From positions 1 to 16,929 of the forward strand of contig CAYRCG010000033.1 of NCBI GenBank assembly GCA_964422685.1: a stretch of DNA of 16,929 nucleotides. Reading direction: 5' to 3'. Made by a program: the position numbers and the translations under genes. Position 1 is the stretch's first letter. Every line of letters starts with the position of its first letter. This document shows positions 13,760 to 16,929 of the stretch, piece by piece. The stretch comes from Syntrophomonas sp964422685. Its GTDB lineage: Bacteria > Bacillota > Syntrophomonadia > Syntrophomonadales > Syntrophomonadaceae. The notes below the pieces were generated by a model. The model was not told the origin of the DNA and ran no database searches. It was given only the letters and a program-made list of their open reading frames with translations.

Positions 13760-14491
13760 TTTCTGTTTTAAGACTAAACTCACAAAACTAGGCAAAGCAA
13801 GTTGTCGCCTGAAGCGACTTGGTTCCGCCGATAAACGGTATAACCATTCCAGATTTAACTTAATAAAGAATTCGGGAGCCCTTTTTTTTATACCCGCTAT
13901 TACATCAAAACTACCTCCAACCCCCATACAGACAGGGATAGCCAGACTCTCCAAATTGCGCCGGATGAAATACTCTTGTTTAGGTGCCCCCAAACCGACA
14001 AAAAGGATATGGGGAGATAGAGATTTAATTCTTGCCACAAGCATTTCCTCCTCTTCCTCCCGAAAAAAGCCGTCCCCGGTCCCAACCACGACTAATCCCG
14101 GATAACGTACGGATAGCTTACTAGCCGCTCGCTCCGCTACCCCAGGGGCAGCCCCCAGGAAGAAAAGCCTCCAAGCCTTCCCGGCGGCCAAAGCGCAAAG
14201 CCGCTCCAGTAAGTCGATTCCTGTCACCCTTTCTTGCAGTGATACACCCAACTGTCTCGCTGCCCATACTATTCCGATACCATCCGGTGTATTCAGGTCA
14301 GCTTTATTTATTACTTCCCGCAGTTGCGCATCCTGAAAGGCCCGATAAACGATTTCCGCATTAAGTGTAATAATATGTGCGGGATCTTTTTCCTCTATTC
14401 TTTCCTCAATATAACGCAGGGCTTCATCCGTATTTACTTTATCTACCTGACATCCCAAAATATCTATTCTAGTTTTCTCAGTTTCTCTCAT
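13748..14491 (-). CDS. WecG/TagA/CpsF family glycosyltransferase
   Basis: A 247-residue enzyme of the family that transfers N-acetylmannosamine (TagA/TarA) or related sugars from a UDP-sugar to an undecaprenyl-linked GlcNAc. This is the linkage step of wall teichoic acid or a related surface polymer, at the inner face of the membrane. Family motifs are in order: NAEIVYRA at 44-51, a conserved acid region NKADLNTPDGIGIV at 62-75 (Asp65 and Asp70), VTGIDLL at 89-95, FLGAAPGV at 111-118, LFVGLGAPKQEYF at 163-175, GGSFDVIAG at 192-200 and EWLYRL at 215-220. Length is typical. ATG at 14491 follows GGAGA. It starts a new unit just after the flagellar gene's terminator. The exact acceptor sugar cannot be told from sequence; tagA is a reasonable family name, not a proven one. 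Confidence 0.9.
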   Translation of the reverse strand: MRETEKTRIDILGCQVDKVNTDEALRYIEERIEEKDPAHIITLNAEIVYRAFQDAQLREVINKADLNTPDGIGIVWAARQLGVSLQERVTGIDLLERLCALAAGKAWRLFFLGAAPGVAERAASKLSVRYPGLVVVGTGDGFFREEEEEMLVARIKSLSPHILFVGLGAPKQEYFIRRNLESLAIPVCMGVGGSFDVIAGIKKRAPEFFIKLNLEWLYRLSAEPSRFRRQLALPSFVSLVLKQKWRG

Positions 14492-14557
14492 TTTCTTCTC
14501 CGTAAATTTTATCGTAATCGCTAAGGATACAGGGGTGATATTATCATATTTATAACC

Positions 14558-14592
14558 TAAAATAAAAAAGCCGCCCCGAAGGCGGCGTTTTT
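14558..14592 (-). terminator. Strong intrinsic terminator after the flagellar gene
   Basis: GCCGCC (14570-14575) and GGCGGC (14581-14586) form a GC-only stem. On the minus strand the loop is TTCGG, and a run of six T follows. A-runs and T-runs on both sides make it workable in either direction. It begins within a few bases of the flagellar gene's stop codon. Confidence 0.92.
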
Positions 14593-14595
14593 GCG

Positions 14596-15369
14596 TTAAT
14601 TTATGCTACCCACCTTTTCAATAGCCTGGCCGGTAATCTCATCTTCTGCCTGTACCATTTTCTGCAGGGATTCATAAGCCCTGACCACGCTTATCAGGGT
14701 AACCATTTCTTTTACTGCGTTTACATTTGACTGTTCTATATATCCTTGCAATATCTCCGGTCTTTCCATTAGTATAGGTTCTTCAGGGGAATTTGACAGG
14801 TTATCCCCTAAACGCTCCATTATCTGCAGATCGTTAAAGTCCACTATCTTCAGGCCGGCAACATTTTCTCCCTCAACATCGATATTTCCCCGCTCATCTA
14901 CCAGGAAGTCCCCGGTAATGGTAATAGGGGAATCATTATTATCCAACACAGGGTAACCGGTGTTGGTAGTTAGTATACCTTCCGAGTTAATTTTAAATTC
15001 CCCGCTGCGGGTATAGCGCTGGCCTTCCGGGGTTTGAACCACAAAATAGCCCGCTCCAGTCAGGGCCAAATCACAAGGGCTATCTGTTTTTTTCAGGTTG
15101 CTGTTATCATAGTCCGTGTATATACCGCTAACGGAGGCCCCTGTTCCTAAGCGACCGATTAGAACCGGGATTTGCACTTTGAGTTCGCCCCGTTGGTCCT
15201 CCTTGCATTCCCCTAAGCGGCTGATTAACATATCGGGAAAAGCCTTGGCTACTGCGGTATTTTTTTTAAAGCCACTGGTATTCACATTGGCCAGATTATT
15301 AGCGACTACATCCTGCCGGGCCATTTGCAACATCATACCCGCCCCGGCTGTATAAAGACCCCTAATCAA
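14596..15369 (-). CDS. flhO: Flagellar hook/basal-body rod protein, FlhO/FlgG-like
   Basis: A 257-residue member of the FlgF/FlgG/FlhO family that builds the flagellar distal rod or hook-proximal structures and is exported through the flagellar secretion system. The N-terminal rod motif MIRGLYTAGAGM...VVANNLANVNTSGF (1-33) and the C-terminal heptad region (about 213-250, GYIEQSNVNAVKEMVTLISV and onward) are both present. The start is TTG at 15369, because the family begins MIRGLY; GGGGGA precedes it. The nearby ATG (on the plus strand within 15371-15376) is out of frame. Position beside an mreB/mbl gene and spoIIID matches the Bacillus flhO place. Bacillus has a second gene, flhP, directly after; here a terminator follows instead. 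It could equally be called flgG or flgF. Confidence 0.9.
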   Translation of the reverse strand: MIRGLYTAGAGMMLQMARQDVVANNLANVNTSGFKKNTAVAKAFPDMLISRLGECKEDQRGELKVQIPVLIGRLGTGASVSGIYTDYDNSNLKKTDSPCDLALTGAGYFVVQTPEGQRYTRSGEFKINSEGILTTNTGYPVLDNNDSPITITGDFLVDERGNIDVEGENVAGLKIVDFNDLQIMERLGDNLSNSPEEPILMERPEILQGYIEQSNVNAVKEMVTLISVVRAYESLQKMVQAEDEITGQAIEKVGSIN

Positions 15370-15434
15370 TATGCATCCCCCATTCGCAAATTGTCCTAAG
15401 GGGATTATCGTAAATTAGGCGGCGGCACTTTAAT

Positions 15435-16463
15435 CTACAGTACCCTTTTGCTGCCCTTCCCTTTGGATTGGGCTAGAATTGATATTTCATTTAGAGCCCG
15501 TCCCGTCCCCATAGCGACACAGGAAATGGTGTCCTCCGCGATATGTACCGGTAGTCTTGTTTCCCGGGATAGTAAAGTATCCAGGCCATCGAGCAAAGAA
15601 CCTCCGCCGGTCATGACAATGCCGTTATTAACAATATCGGCGGCTAATTCCGGTGGGGTAATCTCTAATACCTTCTTTACTCCTTCGATAACAGTAATAA
15701 TGGGTTCTTGCAAGGCCGACCAGCAGTTTTCGGAGCTAAACTGTATTGTTTTGGGCAAGCCGCTTAGTAGGTCGCGCCCCCTGACCTCCATAAACCGGTC
15801 TTGGCTTTCTTCACCAACATAGGCAGTCCCTACGCGTATCTTAGCCTCTTCCGCCGTCCTATCACCTATCATGAGGTTATATTCTTTGCGAATATATCTT
15901 ATTATTGCTTCATCGAACTTGTCCCCACCTACCCGTAAAGAAGAATTGCAGACGATTCCCCCCAATGACAGGACCGCTATATCCGTTGTACCTCCTCCGA
16001 TGTCCACCACCATATTGCCGGTGGCTTCTGATATATCGATACCGGCCCCGAGGGCGGCGGCTATAGGTTCCTCAATGATATAGGCTTGTCTAGCTCCAGA
16101 GGATAGCGTCGCCTGTCTTACGGCTCTTTCTTCTACATCGGTGGCCCCTGTAGGTATGCATGCTATTACCCGAGGTTTAAAAAACAATTTTCTCCCCATA
16201 ACCCTGCGGATAAAGTAACTCAGCATCTTTTCCGTCGTGTCGTAATCCGCGATTACGCCTTCTTTTAGCGGCCTGATTGCTACAATGTTCCCCGGGGTTC
16301 TCCCCAGCATCTGCCGGGCTTCTTCTCCCACGGCGATTACTTTATTGTTATTCTTGTCGATAGCCACTACCGAGGGCTCATTAAGCACTACCCCGCGGCC
16401 CTTCTTGAAAACTAATACACTAGCTGTTCCTAAATCTACTCCAATATCTTCGGTAAACCACAT
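15435..16463 (-). CDS. mbl: Rod shape-determining actin MreB/Mbl
   Basis: A 342-residue bacterial actin that polymerises under the membrane and guides the elongation machinery for the side wall. The phosphate-1 motif is DLGTASVLVF (10-19), phosphate-2 is VVDIGGGTTDIAVLSLGG beginning near residue 158, and MTGGGSLLDG near 289-298 is the adenosine motif. RVGGDKFDEAIIRY is also typical of the family. Length is normal. The Mbl name rests on synteny with spoIIID and flhO; by sequence alone I cannot separate Mbl from MreB or MreBH. The ATG start at 16463 has an unusually distant GGGGGAGG, about 13 bases away. A TATAAT box lies 25 bases upstream. Confidence 0.94.
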   Translation of the reverse strand: MWFTEDIGVDLGTASVLVFKKGRGVVLNEPSVVAIDKNNNKVIAVGEEARQMLGRTPGNIVAIRPLKEGVIADYDTTEKMLSYFIRRVMGRKLFFKPRVIACIPTGATDVEERAVRQATLSSGARQAYIIEEPIAAALGAGIDISEATGNMVVDIGGGTTDIAVLSLGGIVCNSSLRVGGDKFDEAIIRYIRKEYNLMIGDRTAEEAKIRVGTAYVGEESQDRFMEVRGRDLLSGLPKTIQFSSENCWSALQEPIITVIEGVKKVLEITPPELAADIVNNGIVMTGGGSLLDGLDTLLSRETRLPVHIAEDTISCVAMGTGRALNEISILAQSKGKGSKRVL

Positions 16464-16488
16464 TTCTAATAATAGGCCTCCCCCAAAA

Positions 16489-16494
16489 ATTATA
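16489..16494 (-). promoter_or_regulatory. Possible -10 box upstream of mbl
   Basis: A perfect TATAAT on the minus strand, 25 bases before the mbl start codon, preceded by GTG. No good -35 box is found at 16-19 bases, so this may need an activator, another sigma factor, or be chance in AT-rich DNA. Confidence 0.35.
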
Positions 16495-16578
16495 CACCTT
16501 TCTCTATATTACCTTTAAATTATAAAGATAGCTACCGCTTTTTTAGCAGGACAGGGGGATGCAGATGTAGTAAGGTTA

Positions 16579-16656
16579 TCAGGTTATCCTGTAAATGCGG
16601 CGCATGGGATAATACTCCTGCTTTGACCCTTTTATGTTTAGCCCCAAATAACCTGA
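16579..16656. repeat. Nine-base inverted repeat in the spoIIID-mbl gap
   Basis: TCAGGTTAT (16579-16587) and ATAACCTGA (16648-16656) are perfect reverse complements about 60 bases apart. GGTTATC also occurs twice in tandem near 16574-16588. The right arm lies directly after the spoIIID stop codon. No known site is recognised. Confidence 0.35.
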
Positions 16657-16658
16657 AA

Positions 16659-16916
16659 TCATGTTTTCTCTAAACAGGCGTATTTTTGCCTGGTCGCCTC
16701 TCCCCCCCTGATATGCCTTTCTGCCTTATTTTTATCCAGAATGCACCTCACTTGATCGGCTAAATCTTGGTTGATACGCGGCAGCCTTTCCGATACATCT
16801 TTATGAACCGTGCTTTTGCTGATGCCGAATATTTCGGCTGTCTGTCTTACCGTATTGGAGGTTTGCAGTATATGATAGGCGATTTTTACGGCACGCTTTC
16901 TAATATAGTTCTGCAT
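16659..16916 (-). CDS. spoIIID: Stage III sporulation transcriptional regulator SpoIIID
   Basis: SpoIIID (85 residues) is a mother-cell DNA-binding protein that activates and represses many sigma-E genes during endospore formation. The helix-turn-helix is at about 23-45 (VRQTAEIFGISKSTVHKDVS). The basic C-terminal tail (about 62-80, with KNKAERHIRGGEATRQKY) is the second DNA-binding helix region of the family. Length is right, and AGGGAGG precedes the ATG at 16916. Its promoter lies beyond the window edge. Its presence is the best evidence that this organism forms, or descends from forms that made, endospores. Upstream of mbl, as in Bacillus. Confidence 0.96.
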   Translation of the reverse strand: MQNYIRKRAVKIAYHILQTSNTVRQTAEIFGISKSTVHKDVSERLPRINQDLADQVRCILDKNKAERHIRGGEATRQKYACLEKT

Positions 16917-16929
16917 CTTTTTCCTCCCT

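Overview
The window reads as chromosomal core DNA from a Gram-positive, endospore-forming bacterium of the Firmicutes/Clostridia type. A member of the Syntrophomonadales or Peptococcaceae is my guess from gene order and protein flavour, not something proven here. The evidence is a complete ctsR-mcsA-mcsB-clpC-radA-disA cluster followed by yacL-ispD-ispF, as in Bacillus, plus spoIIID-mbl-flhO synteny. All genes but one lie on the minus strand, so the biological reading order runs from high to low coordinates.

Right-hand part (about 16.9 to 11.5 kb): spoIIID (mother-cell sporulation regulator), an MreB/Mbl actin, and one flagellar rod/hook-type protein (FlhO-like) that ends in a strong terminator. 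Next come a WecG/TagA/CpsF-family glycosyltransferase and a large FtsA-like actin-fold protein whose C-terminal half is a series of 'VNG' beta-rich repeats. This block is about cell shape, envelope and development.

Middle part (about 11.3 to 4.2 kb): the class III heat-shock operon. A sigma-A promoter overlapped by a CtsR operator drives ctsR. McsA, McsB (protein arginine kinase) and ClpC (AAA+ unfoldase) mark and unfold proteins for degradation. RadA and DisA (c-di-AMP synthase, DNA integrity scanning) follow, with a probable internal promoter before radA.

Left-hand part (about 4.1 to 0.1 kb): a small cysteine-containing protein of unknown function is the only plus-strand gene. It has its own consensus promoter and is convergent with disA and divergent from yacL. 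YacL (membrane PIN-TRAM protein), IspD and IspF (MEP isoprenoid pathway) and an exported DUF1002 protein follow on the minus strand.

Three short hairpin-forming REP-like elements sit at or against the stop codons of three minus-strand genes. Two different short tandem repeats (octamer and heptamer) flank the FtsA-like gene. I see no tRNA, rRNA, CRISPR array, transposase or prophage gene. The most interesting open items are the FtsA-like protein with its VNG repeats, the small plus-strand protein, unusual residues in CtsR, and a possible self-sequestering leader before yacL.
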